This document shows, one piece after another, positions 8,357-16,788 of a stretch of 64,000 nt of DNA. This DNA is from Planctomycetota bacterium. GTDB taxonomy: Bacteria; Planctomycetota; PLA2. Numbering within the stretch: the stretch's first letter is position 1; every line of letters starts with the position of its first letter. The translations under genes and the position numbers were made by a program. Below the pieces are notes generated by a model that saw only the letters and a list, made by a program, of their open reading frames with translations, made no database searches and was not told the DNA's origin. The DNA is taken from the NCBI GenBank assembly GCA_021776735.1, contig JAJFFH010000027.1, positions 310,001 through 374,000 of the forward strand, in the 5' to 3' direction.

Positions 8357-9328
8357 CTAGTACCGGCTGACGTTGCCTTCGAAGTCGTCGTTCAGGTGGA
8401 TGTCGTCCACGAAGCGGATGTGGCGCGGGCCCTTCGAGCGCATCACGAGGGAGTGGGTGCGGCTGCCGTGGCCGAAGAAGCGGACGCCGCGCAGAAGGGA
8501 TCCCTCGGTCACGCCGGTGGCGCAAAACACGACTTCGTCAGCCGGGGCGAGATCTTCGGTGTGGAAGATCCGGTCCAGATCGGGGTAGCCGGCGTCGCGA
8601 AGCCGTTCCTCGTCGCCGTCGCGGGCGGGCATGAGCCGGCCCTGAATCTCGCCGCCGAGGCAGCGCATGGCGGCGGCGGTCAAGACGCCCTCGGGAGCAC
8701 CGCCGGCGCCCATGACGGCGTGGACCCCGGTGCCGCCGAGTGCCGCGGCCACACCCGGAGCGAGGTCACCGTCGCCGATGAGGCGGATTCGCGCGCCGCA
8801 GCTCCGCACCGATTCGATCAGGCTCACGTGCCTTTCCCGGTCGAGGATGACGACCATGAGGTCCTTGACGCTGCGCTTGAGGGCCTTGGCGATCCCGCGG
8901 AGGTTTTCTTCCGGCGTGGCACGGATGTCGATCGATCCGCGCGCCCTGGGTCCGACGACGATCTTGTTCAGGTAGACGTCGGGTGCGTGGAGCAGGCCGC
9001 CGCGCGGCGAGGCCGCGATGACCGCAATCGAGTTGGGCGCGCCTTTCGCGCACAGATTCGTGCCTTCGAGGGGGTCCACGGCGATGTCGATTTCCGGCGT
9101 GCCGGGCGCGCCCGAGCCAACCTCCTCGCCGATATAGAGCATCGGCGCCTCATCGCGCTCGCCCTCGCCGATGACGATGCGGCCGCGCATCGGCACGTCG
9201 TCCATCGTGGCCCGCATCGCTTCGGTCGCGACGTGGTCCGAGTGCATTTTCTGGCCGTAGCCGATGGTGCGGGCGGATGCGATGGCCGCGTCCTGGGCCA
9301 CCCGGAGAAAACTTCCCTCAAGGCTCAT
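8357..9328 (-). CDS. glpX: fructose-1,6-bisphosphatase class II
   Basis: 323 residues, the normal length for GlpX. It hydrolyses fructose 1,6-bisphosphate to fructose 6-phosphate in gluconeogenesis, cytosolic and metal-dependent. The diagnostic metal/substrate segments are present: [20 protein letters not shown] near residue 52, [12 protein letters not shown] near residue 82, and [13 protein letters not shown] mid-protein. A TAGGCT hexamer lies 8 bases before the ATG, in line with the leaderless pattern seen elsewhere. It is convergent with the pseudoprotease gene; the 37-bp gap holds a small GCGGC/GCCGC hairpin (8328-8343) without a T-tract. The HEAT gene lies upstream on the same strand but is separated by a hairpin. 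Confidence 0.93.
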   Translation of the reverse strand: MSLEGSFLRVAQDAAIASARTIGYGQKMHSDHVATEAMRATMDDVPMRGRIVIGEGERDEAPMLYIGEEVGSGAPGTPEIDIAVDPLEGTNLCAKGAPNSIAVIAASPRGGLLHAPDVYLNKIVVGPRARGSIDIRATPEENLRGIAKALKRSVKDLMVVILDRERHVSLIESVRSCGARIRLIGDGDLAPGVAAALGGTGVHAVMGAGGAPEGVLTAAAMRCLGGEIQGRLMPARDGDEERLRDAGYPDLDRIFHTEDLAPADEVVFCATGVTEGSLLRGVRFFGHGSRTHSLVMRSKGPRHIRFVDDIHLNDDFEGNVSRY

Positions 9329-9371
9329 CGCGCGCCAGCCTACCGCGTGGCGTGGACAGCCCCAAACGAGA

Positions 9372-9401
9372 ATCGGGCCTCCCCGAAAGGGAAGACCCGA
9401 T
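9372..9401 (-). terminator. terminator-like hairpin after the HEAT gene
   Basis: ATCGGG/CCCGAT outer stem with an inner pairing closed by a GAAA (TTTC on the - strand) loop and two mismatches. It is followed on the - strand by the weak tract TTCTCGTTT. It would separate the HEAT gene from glpX. Confidence 0.6.
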
Positions 9402-9427
9402 GTTTCTTGATGAATTGCGGTGTGGGC

Positions 9428-11359
9428 TCAGAGGATGCCGGCGATATACCGGATGATGTCCCAGTTGCCGAAGCCGTTGCGGTGGCTCACGTTCGAGAAA
9501 ACGCGGGTCAACGGAGACACCCGGTCGCGCGCCCCTACATAGCCCAAGGCGATGATCGCCATGCCGCGAACCTTCGGCGAACTGCTCTTGGAGAGCTTGA
9601 TCAACTCCTTGACCGCCGACTGGTCCCGCAGCCACGCCATGCCGTAGACCGCCTGGGCGACCCGGTAGCGATCTCGATTCTTCCACTCCTTCGCGAAGTA
9701 GGTCGTGATGCGCTTGGTGTGCTTCTTGTCGCCTAGGACGGCGAGCGCCAGCGGGGCGTGTCGTTCGGCGCGCGGGCCTCGGGTTGAGGCCGCAAATTTC
9801 TTGAGGTCGTCCATGCGGGTCGTGTCGCCCATCATCGCCATGCCGAGGGCGCCATAACCGCGCGCATCGTCGTTCCAACGCTTCTTGAGCAGCAGGTTTT
9901 CAAGCACCTTGTCCGCCTGGTCCGTCGCCTTGAGGAGGCCGAGGCCGATGGCCGCCGCCCCGGCAACGTAGTCGGCACCCGTCGTTTCGCTGAGAAGCTT
10001 TTCGATGGACGGGATCGCGGTGCGGTCTCCCGCGATTCCGAGTGCGATGCAGGCGCTCGAGCGGATGTAGTTGTTTTTCGTTTCGAGCCCCTTCTCCTGG
10101 AGGTCCTTGAGGATCTTGGCCCGGACCTTGCTTGTGGACGGCAGGCCGGCGGCCAACTCGCCGAGGGCCAGGATGGCGAAGCTCTTGTTCTGACCGTCGC
10201 CCGACTTGAAGCCGGCCTTGCCCATCAGGGTCTTGTGGCACTTCCCCGCGTCCTTTTCGTTGGCCGTGTAATTCGCGAGTGCCAGCAGGGCGTTCCACTT
10301 GATGTCCTTGGACGACTTCTTGGACGCCAGCTTCGTGATGGTCTCGCGGGCAACCTGGAGCCGGGAGAGGGCGGTAACCGCCTGCATCACCGTCTCATTG
10401 TCGGCGCGGCCATCGACGAGCTTGACGAGCTTCTTGACGCCGGCCTTCGCTTCAATGTCGTTGATCGCGCCCGGTCCGAGCAGGCCCAGCGCAACGATCG
10501 CGCCGATTTGGTCGTTGCCGGCGTTTCGGGGCCGCGGCGGCAGGCTCTCCACGAGGAGCTCGATGGCGTCCCGGTGGCCGGCGAGGCCGAGTGCGATGTG
10601 GACGTACGCCCGCTCGTCACCCGTAAAGTTCTTGTGGTTGCGCATGAGGAAGGAGCCGACCTCGGCGCCGCCCACCATGCCGAGGCCGAGGATCGCGCTG
10701 ATGCGGACATCCTTGTCGCTTTTGCCCAGCATCTTGATGAGTTCGCGGATGACGAGGTTGTCCGACTTTCCATCCTTTTTTTGTTTGTCGGTCGCAGGTA
10801 CGACGCCGAGCCGGCCGTACGCGATGCAGGCCTCGGCGTGCACCGCGGAATTGCTCGACTTTTTCGCGGCTGCGCGGATCGTCGTGAAGATCGTCTGGGC
10901 CCGCAGCGTTTCGGAGACCGGTTCGATCTCGCGCGGGGGGAACTTCGCGCCGGCGCCGAACCAGTACTCGGCGCTGCCCATGTTGATCCGGCCGCGTTCG
11001 GTGGCGCGGGCCAGGAAACGGTCCTTGTTGTGCTCCCACCACCACTGCCAGACGATGATGCCGTCCAGCTTGGCGGTCTTGCCGCGGCCGCCAGGGCCAT
11101 TGCCAGCGCCAGGTTCCGGATTGACTCCGGGGGGGCCTTCCTCGCCGCCGCCCTCTTCGCCGCCGCCTTCCTCGCCGCCGCCCTCTTCGCCGCCACCGTC
11201 TTCTTCGCCGCCGGACGAGTCACCGCCGCCGCCGCCGCCGCGCAACTCGGCTGGGCCGCGATAGGGCTTGCCGATCCGCTCGGCGAAGGCGCTCGCCGGA
11301 ATGAGCCACATGAGCGTCGCGAGAAACGCGAGCCCGAACGAAAGGGAATGCGTACGCAT
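9428..11359 (-). CDS. secreted HEAT-repeat protein with Gly/Glu tract
   Basis: 643-residue protein. Signal peptide at the N-terminus (FLATLMWLIPASAFA). A low-complexity stretch of Gly then repeated GGGEE units covers about residues 40-80. The rest is a long array of HEAT-like helical pairs (LVIRELIKMLGKSDKDVRIS and ISAILGLGMVGGAEVG repeats, then SSKDIKWNALLALANYTANE and so on). These form curved alpha-solenoids for protein binding; no enzyme motif is seen. Strong ribosome site AGGAGGT 6 bases before the ATG. Expressed from its own promoter, divergent to the next gene on the right. Function unknown. Confidence 0.8.
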   Translation of the reverse strand: MRTHSLSFGLAFLATLMWLIPASAFAERIGKPYRGPAELRGGGGGGDSSGGEEDGGGEEGGGEEGGGEEGGGEEGPPGVNPEPGAGNGPGGRGKTAKLDGIIVWQWWWEHNKDRFLARATERGRINMGSAEYWFGAGAKFPPREIEPVSETLRAQTIFTTIRAAAKKSSNSAVHAEACIAYGRLGVVPATDKQKKDGKSDNLVIRELIKMLGKSDKDVRISAILGLGMVGGAEVGSFLMRNHKNFTGDERAYVHIALGLAGHRDAIELLVESLPPRPRNAGNDQIGAIVALGLLGPGAINDIEAKAGVKKLVKLVDGRADNETVMQAVTALSRLQVARETITKLASKKSSKDIKWNALLALANYTANEKDAGKCHKTLMGKAGFKSGDGQNKSFAILALGELAAGLPSTSKVRAKILKDLQEKGLETKNNYIRSSACIALGIAGDRTAIPSIEKLLSETTGADYVAGAAAIGLGLLKATDQADKVLENLLLKKRWNDDARGYGALGMAMMGDTTRMDDLKKFAASTRGPRAERHAPLALAVLGDKKHTKRITTYFAKEWKNRDRYRVAQAVYGMAWLRDQSAVKELIKLSKSSSPKVRGMAIIALGYVGARDRVSPLTRVFSNVSHRNGFGNWDIIRYIAGIL

Positions 11360-11388
11360 GGAGCACCTCCTAGCAGACTAGATTCTAG

Positions 11389-11394
11389 AGTATA
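11389..11394 (-). promoter_or_regulatory. -10 box for the HEAT gene
   Basis: TATACT on the - strand about 30 bases before the ATG, followed by the AGGAGGT site. No clear -35 box is visible. Confidence 0.45.
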
Positions 11395-11517
11395 GCCCCG
11401 CCCGCCGATCCGAGGGACACGGAATCGGTGCCCGCGGTGCCCGCGACTTTTCGAACGGCGAAGGGCGAGACCAGGGAACAATCTGGGGCGTTCATGCGTC
11501 CTCTTACTCCGGAACTG

Positions 11518-11563
11518 TTGACGGTCGCCGCCCGGCTCCCCTTACAATGTCCCCCCTTACAAT
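11518..11563 (+). promoter_or_regulatory. promoter with duplicated -10 box
   Basis: TTGACG at 11518-11523 with TACAAT at 11543-11548 (19-bp spacing). The motif CCCTTACAATGT is repeated 15 bases later, giving a second TACAAT at 11558-11563. It would drive the secreted hydrolase-like gene. Confidence 0.5.
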
Positions 11564-11635
11564 GTGTTGGCGCCCACGAATCTTGAGCACCGGAGCTTTC
11601 GCCGGAATCGCAAGAGTGGGCACGGAGGAAACGCC

Positions 11636-13225
11636 ATGCGCCTCTTGATGCGCCTCTTGTTGATTGCTCTCCTCGCTGCCACCGCGGTCGTTCCGGTCTC
11701 TGCCCAGGAACCCGAAAAGGCCAAGGATGCGTCTGCCGAGGGTGAAAAACCGAAGGATGCCGGCGAAGAAGCCGGTGACAAGAACGAGCCCGGGGACAAG
11801 ACCGAGAAGGGCGAAGCGAAGGGCGAGGCCAAGAAGCCGGTCAAGGAGCCGAAGGAGCCCCCGGCGTGGAAGATCGCGGAGCGGGATCGCCGCAAGGTTG
11901 AAAAGCACGTTGTCGACTACCTGGTTCCCGGCCGAACGAAGCGGCCGGACGCTCTCGCCAAACTCGAGAAACGGGCCGCCAAGAAGTTCGACGGCCACGA
12001 TCTTCTCGAGGATGTCGGCGCGCTCGTCGGAATTGCCAACCGTGCCCGAACGTTCAGCAAGAAAGCGGGTCGGAAGGGGCGTGTGGTTGAGGTCAAGGTG
12101 GCACCGGACGTCCACGGTTTTCCTGGCGGCATCGGCACGGTCCGCTACTCGATGTGGCTGCCCAAGAAATACACCGAGCGCGACCGTCTCTGGCCGCTGA
12201 TTCTTGCGCTTCCGAACAACAAGACTTGGCCGGACCCCGCCAAGTACATCAAGGAGGCGTGGACGAAGGATCCGGCCATTGCGGACAACTACATCATCGT
12301 CGTGCCGTCGCCGCAGTCGAAGGGTGATCTTTGGACGCGGAAGCAGTCGTACGCCCGCGCCATGATCGCGCTGCGCCACGTTTCAGGTGTCTTCGACCAG
12401 GACAAGAAAACGGGCGGTCCGGCGACGGACATGCTGCGTGTTTACATCGATGGCGGCGACGCGGCCGCGATCACGGCGGCGCGCTTCCCCGAGTTGTTCG
12501 CGGGCGTGATCATCCGCCATTCGGATGGGCGCACGCCCGGCGGCGTCAACCTGCGCAAGGCGGGTGGCATTCCGGGTGTTGCGGCGTGCGTGATCTACTC
12601 TCCCAAGAAGCGCTTCGAGAAACAGTTGGCCAACGCCCTGCGGACCGAGGGCGGGGCGAACACGCTCGTGTTCGAGGACGAGGGGAACGGTCTGATCGAC
12701 ATCGGCCCGATCGCAAAGTGGCTCAACAAGACCTCTGAGCAGCGGCAGACGCAGCCGCGCGAGATCTCCTACACGGTTCACGAGCCGTCCTTCCAGCGCT
12801 GCTGGTGGCTGACGATTCTGGACTACGACACCGCGCTGGATCCCGGCGCCGAGATATCCGCCGTCGCCGACCGGACGCACAACACGGTGCGAATCGAGGT
12901 CTCCGGCGTGACGAGGTTCGAGCTCAACCTGAACGATGCGCTGGTGGACCTGAATCGTCCGCTGAGCATTACGGTCATCGAGAACGATCGCGAGTATCCG
13001 TTCGTCGAGAAGACCAAGCTCAACCGAAACCTCGGCTTGGCGCTTTCCGAGCTTGTCCAGAGCAACCACCCGTGGCGTGTGTATCCCGTGCGCCTGACCG
13101 TGGATGTGGTCAAGCTCCGGACGGCTTTCAAGGTCGCCGAAGCGAAGAAGAAGGCCGAGGCGGAGAAGGAAAAGGCCAAGAAGAACACCAGCGTCGAGGT
13201 CTTGTCCGGAGAGCCGGCCAAGTAG
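11636..13225 (+). CDS. secreted alpha/beta-hydrolase-like protein, probably inactive
   Basis: 529 residues. Signal peptide MRLLMRLLLIALLAATAVVPVSAQ, then a Lys/Glu/Pro-rich low-complexity linker to about residue 80. The central part (about residues 165-360) reads like an esterase or PHB-depolymerase fold: YSMWLPKKY, LWPLILALPNN, YIIVVPSPQ, then RVYIDGGDAAAITAARFPELFAG where the nucleophile elbow GxSxG is expected. Here it is DGGDAA, so the serine appears replaced by Asp. The C-terminal part (residues 380-510) is beta-rich. GGAGGAA lies 5-11 bases before ATG 11636; the longer ORF upstream is rejected. A binding role is inferred. It probably shares an operon direction with efp, 47 bases downstream. 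Confidence 0.6.
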   Translation: MRLLMRLLLIALLAATAVVPVSAQEPEKAKDASAEGEKPKDAGEEAGDKNEPGDKTEKGEAKGEAKKPVKEPKEPPAWKIAERDRRKVEKHVVDYLVPGRTKRPDALAKLEKRAAKKFDGHDLLEDVGALVGIANRARTFSKKAGRKGRVVEVKVAPDVHGFPGGIGTVRYSMWLPKKYTERDRLWPLILALPNNKTWPDPAKYIKEAWTKDPAIADNYIIVVPSPQSKGDLWTRKQSYARAMIALRHVSGVFDQDKKTGGPATDMLRVYIDGGDAAAITAARFPELFAGVIIRHSDGRTPGGVNLRKAGGIPGVAACVIYSPKKRFEKQLANALRTEGGANTLVFEDEGNGLIDIGPIAKWLNKTSEQRQTQPREISYTVHEPSFQRCWWLTILDYDTALDPGAEISAVADRTHNTVRIEVSGVTRFELNLNDALVDLNRPLSITVIENDREYPFVEKTKLNRNLGLALSELVQSNHPWRVYPVRLTVDVVKLRTAFKVAEAKKKAEAEKEKAKKNTSVEVLSGEPAK

Positions 13226-13259
13226 CCGCGAGTCTCGCCCGCGCGTGGCCCTCAGGCGA

Positions 13260-13265
13260 TATACT
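13260..13265 (+). promoter_or_regulatory. -10 box for efp, leaderless spacing
   Basis: TATACT, with only 7 bases between it and ATG 13273. This places the predicted transcript start at or next to the start codon. No ribosome site is seen. Confidence 0.5.
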
Positions 13266-13272
13266 GTCGGCC

Positions 13273-13839
13273 ATGGCGCAGGCGACCGAAATACGCAAGG
13301 GATCCGTCCTTGTCCTCGACGGCGAGCTGTACGTGTGCCTGGATTTTCAGCACAACACGCCGGGCAACAAACGCGGCAATGTGCAGACGAAGCTGAAATC
13401 TCTGCAGGGCGGCACGTCGCTGAACAAGAAGTTCAGCTCGACCGAGCGCGTCGAGTTCGCTTTTCTAGACAAGCGCCCGTGCGAGTACCTCTATCGAGAT
13501 GCCACCGGATACGTCTTCATGGATCTGGAGAACTACGAGCAGTACACGCTTAACGAGGACCAAGCCGCGGACGCTATGAGATTCATCGTCGAGAACGGTC
13601 AGGTCCAGGTGACGTTCTTCGAGGGGCAAGCCGTGTCCATCGACCTGCCCGGCAATGTCGAGTTGAAAATCACCCACACAGAGCCCGGGATCAAGGGTGA
13701 TTCCGTATCCAACGTTTTCAAGCCCGCTACCCTCGAAACTGGATTGGAGATCAAGGTTCCGAACCACATCGTGATCGAGGACATCGTCAAGGTGAGCACC
13801 CAGACCGGCGAGTTCCAGGGCCGCGTGAGCCAGTCTTAG
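13273..13839 (+). CDS. efp: translation elongation factor P
   Basis: 188 residues, the standard three-domain length. EF-P enters the ribosomal E site to rescue stalling at polyproline stretches. Domain I holds the tip loop that normally carries the modified Lys or Arg; here it is TPGNKRGN (residues 29-36), with both K33 and R34 available. Domains II and III are typical (GYVFMDLENYEQY, then VELKITHTEPGIKGDSV and the C-terminal KVPNHIVIEDIVKVSTQTGEF). The downstream hairpin CCAACATC/GATGTTGG at 13867-13886 may stabilise or end the transcript. Confidence 0.95.
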   Translation: MAQATEIRKGSVLVLDGELYVCLDFQHNTPGNKRGNVQTKLKSLQGGTSLNKKFSSTERVEFAFLDKRPCEYLYRDATGYVFMDLENYEQYTLNEDQAADAMRFIVENGQVQVTFFEGQAVSIDLPGNVELKITHTEPGIKGDSVSNVFKPATLETGLEIKVPNHIVIEDIVKVSTQTGEFQGRVSQS

Positions 13840-14187
13840 TGGTACTGGCCCACAGGGGTTTTTGGCCCAACATCTGACGATGTTGGCGCGTCCAAGCCGT
13901 GGCGCTCGATTCACAATGATGGCGCGCCCAAGCCGATGGTGGTGTGGGATGTTCGTTGCCGATCGATCGATGATCTGCAAAACCGCGTTTACACAAGCTC
14001 GGTTCTTGACGTCTGCGCACGATTGATCGACGTACGCTGTTGTCCTATAGGTGTTTACGTTTGTCCGGAACAATTCTCCACGGAGTTATCCACAGGTTTT
14101 CCTGATCAAGCCTCCGGAGAAAGCTGACGGACGGCGATGTCGTTTGGGCAGGTGCTTTCGGGCACGACGAGACGCGCAGACGTGCAC
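13840..14187 (+). other. intergenic region with DnaA-box-like and GATC cluster
   Basis: 348 bp between the convergent ends of efp and selD. It holds a hairpin (13867-13886), two imperfect direct copies of a GTTGGCGCGTCCAAGCCG-like unit near 13880 and 13918, GATC sites at 13961, 13965, 13972, 14025 and 14104, a perfect DnaA-box consensus TTATCCACA at 14086-14094 next to TTCTCCACG at 14074, and the dispersed element at 14127. No credible gene was seen. Confidence 0.5.
14127..14139 (+). repeat. dispersed element ACGGACGGCGATG, copy 3
   Basis: Exact 13-mer preceded by AGCTG. Downstream bases can fold (GTGC, loop TTTCGG, GCAC). It lies just beyond the 3' end of selD. Confidence 0.85.
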
Positions 14188-15225
14188 CTAGCAGACGCGC
14201 ACTGTCGGACCGTCCTGGGGGAGCATTTCTCCGATGACTGCCGCGTAGGAGTCGCCGCCTTCGCGCAGATCCTCGACGAGTTTTTGGGCCCGGCCCGCCT
14301 CGACGCTGATGAGGAGGCCGCCGGAAGTCTGGACGTCGAACAGCGCGAGGCGCTGGAGTTCGCTGACGGACTCGTCCCAATCGACCCGACCGTGCGCGAA
14401 CTCCGCGTTTCGCTGGGAGCCGCCACAGGAGTATCGGGGATCGACGTAAGGTCGGGCCTCGTCGAGCACCGGAACGTCGTTGGCCCGCACGTGTGCGGAC
14501 AATCCGCTGCCGTCGGCCATCTCGAACAGGTGTCCAACCAACCCGAAGCCGGTGACGTCCGTCGTCGCGTGCGTCCCCGCGCGAATCATCGCCTCGGCGG
14601 CATGCTTGTTGAGCCGGGCCATCATCTCGTGCCCCGCGGCGAGGTGTTCCGGCGTGACGGCACCCTGCTTGAGGGCGGTTGTCAGGCAGCCGAGGCCGAG
14701 CGGCTTGGTCAATACAATGTGGTCCCCGGCATGCGCGGCCGCGTTCGTGATCACCCGGTCCGGATGGACGACTCCGGTGACGGCGAGGCCGAACTTGACT
14801 TCGTTGTCCTTGATTGAGTGGCCGCCGGCCATCGCGCAGTCCGCCTCCTCGATGGCCGCGAAAGCGCCTTCCAGAATGCGTTGCAGGATGTCTCCGCCCA
14901 GCTCGGCGAGCGGGTAGCCCACGAAGTTCACCGCGCACACGGGGCGGGCTCCCATCGCGTAGACATCGCTCAGCGAGTTCGCCGCCGCAATCCGGCCGAA
15001 CCAATACGGATCATCGACGACCGGCGGGAAAATGTCGATCGTGCTGACAAGCGCGATGTCGTCCGTCAGCTTGACGACCCCGGCGTCGTCCATGGTGTCG
15101 ATGCCGACAAGCAGCGTCGGGTGACCGGGTATCTGGAGACCGCCCAGAACCTGGGCGAGCTGATCCTTGCTCAGCTTGGCCGCTCATCCGCCGGCGCTGG
15201 AGAGGGTCGTCAAACGAACATCCAT
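14188..15225 (-). CDS. selD: selenophosphate synthase SelD, itself a selenoprotein (UGA = Sec at codon 14)
   Basis: 345 residues when the in-frame TGA at 15184-15186 is read as selenocysteine. SelD makes selenophosphate from selenide and ATP, the selenium donor for Sec-tRNA. The start ATG at 15223-15225 follows a strong AAGGAGG. The N-terminus reads MDVRLTTLSSAGG-U-AAKLS, matching the family's GG(C/U)xxK active-site loop with catalytic Cys/Sec and Lys. After it come the usual Asp-rich Mg-ATP motifs (DTMDDAGVV, STIDIFPPVVDDPYWFG, AAANSLSDVYAMGARP, MAGGHS). A plain ORF would start at 15093 and lose the active site. A SECIS-type hairpin follows the UGA. Last gene of selB-selA-selD, 91 bases after selA. 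Confidence 0.92.
15154..15183 (-). promoter_or_regulatory. putative bacterial SECIS element in selD
   Basis: Immediately after the UGA, on the - strand. AGCTGA (15176-15171) pairs perfectly with TCAGCT (15163-15158) around the loop GCAAGGA, extended below by GGC/GCC across a small asymmetric internal loop. The apical loop starts 14 bases after the UGA and contains GG, as SelB-binding loops often do. Confidence 0.65.
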
Positions 15226-15316
15226 AAGGCTGCCTCCTTGGCCTGCATTATGCGCGATGCATTCAAGATTGCGGCACACGGGATTCTCGGTCGCGAAGCG
15301 GTCGCCCCAACTCGAG

Positions 15317-16708
15317 CTATCTCGCGTCGGACGACTCAAGGTCGGCGAGTGCGCGGACCAGCTCGGCTTCCTCGCCCGGCAGGATCGTCCGCGGATCGAC
15401 GCAGACGCGTTCGTCCGCGATCCGGGTGAACACCGGGGGGCGGCCGAGGCGCAGGCGCCGTGCGAGCGTCGAGGCGGGCATCGCGGCGTGTACGAGGGTC
15501 ACCAGCGTCGTCGGCAGGGACTCGCCGGGCATGGAGCCGCTGCCCACCTGGCTGAAACCGGGCGCGAGAGACGTCTCGTAGCCCTGGGCGCCCTTCTTGA
15601 TGCGCCGTGCCAACGCGCGTGCGCGCCGTGTGCACTCGTCCCCGGTCAGGCGAAGCATGCGCAGCGTCGGGTGGTCGTCGCCGGGCCCCTCCGGTCGCAG
15701 GAACAGGCGCAGAGTCGCCTCGAGCGCGACGAGCGTCATCTTGTCGACCCGCAGCGCGCGGAAAAGAGGGTTCGTGCGGATGCGGTCGATCCACTCGCGC
15801 CGTCCCAGGATCACGCCCGCCTGCGGCCCGCCGATCAGCTTGTCGCCCGAACAGGTCACGACATCGACGCCGGACTTCAGGCTCTCCGCGATGGTGGGCT
15901 CGGGCTCGAGCGGAACAAGTGCGCCCGCGCCGAGATCGTCCATCACCGGCAGGTCGTGCTCCCGCCCCAGGGTGACGAGCTCGTCGATCCCGACTTCCTG
16001 CGTAAAACCGATCACCTTGTAGTTGCTCGGATGGACGCGGAGCAGGAGACCCGTCTCCTCGCCGATGGCGGTCCGGAAGTCGCGCGTGTGCGTGCGGTTC
16101 GTCGTGCCCACTTCCCGCAAGGCAACCCCCGCGGCCCGGAACACGTCGGGCATCCGAAACGACCCGCCGATCTCGACGAGCTGCCCCCGCGATACGATGG
16201 CCTCGCGTCCCGCGGCCAGGGTATTGAGTGCGATGACCGTCGCGGCGGCGTTGTTGTTGACCAGCGTCGCCGCCTCGGCACCCGTCAGGGCGGCCAGCAG
16301 CCGCGCGATCGCGCTTTCCCGGCGAAGACGCTGGCCCTCCTCGAGGTTCACCGACACGACGCTGTAGCCCGAGAGTTCGAGCGTGAGCGCCTCCAAGGCT
16401 GCCGGCGCAAGGGCGGCGCGCCCGAGACCGGTGTGTAAGACGACGCCGGTCGCGTTGATGCAGCGTTGCACGCCGGGCGCGAGAAGCGCGGCGATGCGTG
16501 CCCCCGCAAGCGCGGCGAGGGCCCCCGGAGCCAGATCGCCCGGATCCTCGCCGGACAGGATGGTGCTGCGCGCGGACTCGACCACGTCGCGCAACGCGTC
16601 ATCGACCAGGCGCGGAGCGTACTGCTCGCGCAGCGCCTTGGCCTCGGCGGTGCCTTGGACACGATCGATCGCCGGCAGGCGACGCAAGAGGGCGCGCTGA
16701 TCTGTCAT
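15317..16708 (-). CDS. selA: L-seryl-tRNA(Sec) selenium transferase
   Basis: 463 residues, the same length as E. coli SelA. It converts seryl-tRNA(Sec) to selenocysteyl-tRNA(Sec) using selenophosphate. PLP fold-type I enzyme; the Schiff-base Lys lies in CSGDKLIGGPQAG (about residue 292). The N-terminus MTDQRALLRRLPAIDRV matches the family; an in-frame ATG 66 bases upstream gives a Pro/Arg-rich extension and is rejected. GINATGVVLHTGLGRA-like and VNNNAAA segments are also present. No strong ribosome site; a TACAAT box lies 15 bases before the ATG. Follows selB by 80 bases that contain a dispersed-element copy. Confidence 0.93.
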   Translation of the reverse strand: MTDQRALLRRLPAIDRVQGTAEAKALREQYAPRLVDDALRDVVESARSTILSGEDPGDLAPGALAALAGARIAALLAPGVQRCINATGVVLHTGLGRAALAPAALEALTLELSGYSVVSVNLEEGQRLRRESAIARLLAALTGAEAATLVNNNAAATVIALNTLAAGREAIVSRGQLVEIGGSFRMPDVFRAAGVALREVGTTNRTHTRDFRTAIGEETGLLLRVHPSNYKVIGFTQEVGIDELVTLGREHDLPVMDDLGAGALVPLEPEPTIAESLKSGVDVVTCSGDKLIGGPQAGVILGRREWIDRIRTNPLFRALRVDKMTLVALEATLRLFLRPEGPGDDHPTLRMLRLTGDECTRRARALARRIKKGAQGYETSLAPGFSQVGSGSMPGESLPTTLVTLVHAAMPASTLARRLRLGRPPVFTRIADERVCVDPRTILPGEEAELVRALADLESSDAR

Positions 16709-16771
16709 CGTAGTGAGGGACTCATTGTATTTGAGGGGGCGCGGGGGCCGGCGAACTCGCTTCGCGATTCT

Positions 16772-16784
16772 CATCGCCGTCCGT
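16772..16784 (-). repeat. dispersed element ACGGACGGCGATG, copy 4
   Basis: Exact 13-mer on the - strand, preceded by AGCGA; the AGC overlaps the bases just after the selB TAA stop. It lies between selB and selA. Confidence 0.85.
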
Positions 16785-16788
16785 TCGC

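Noticed and set aside
15093..15225. selD as a truncated gene or pseudogene with an internal stop
   Set aside because: The TGA sits exactly at the family's Cys/Sec position, with a ribosome site upstream, a hairpin downstream and selA/selB next door.
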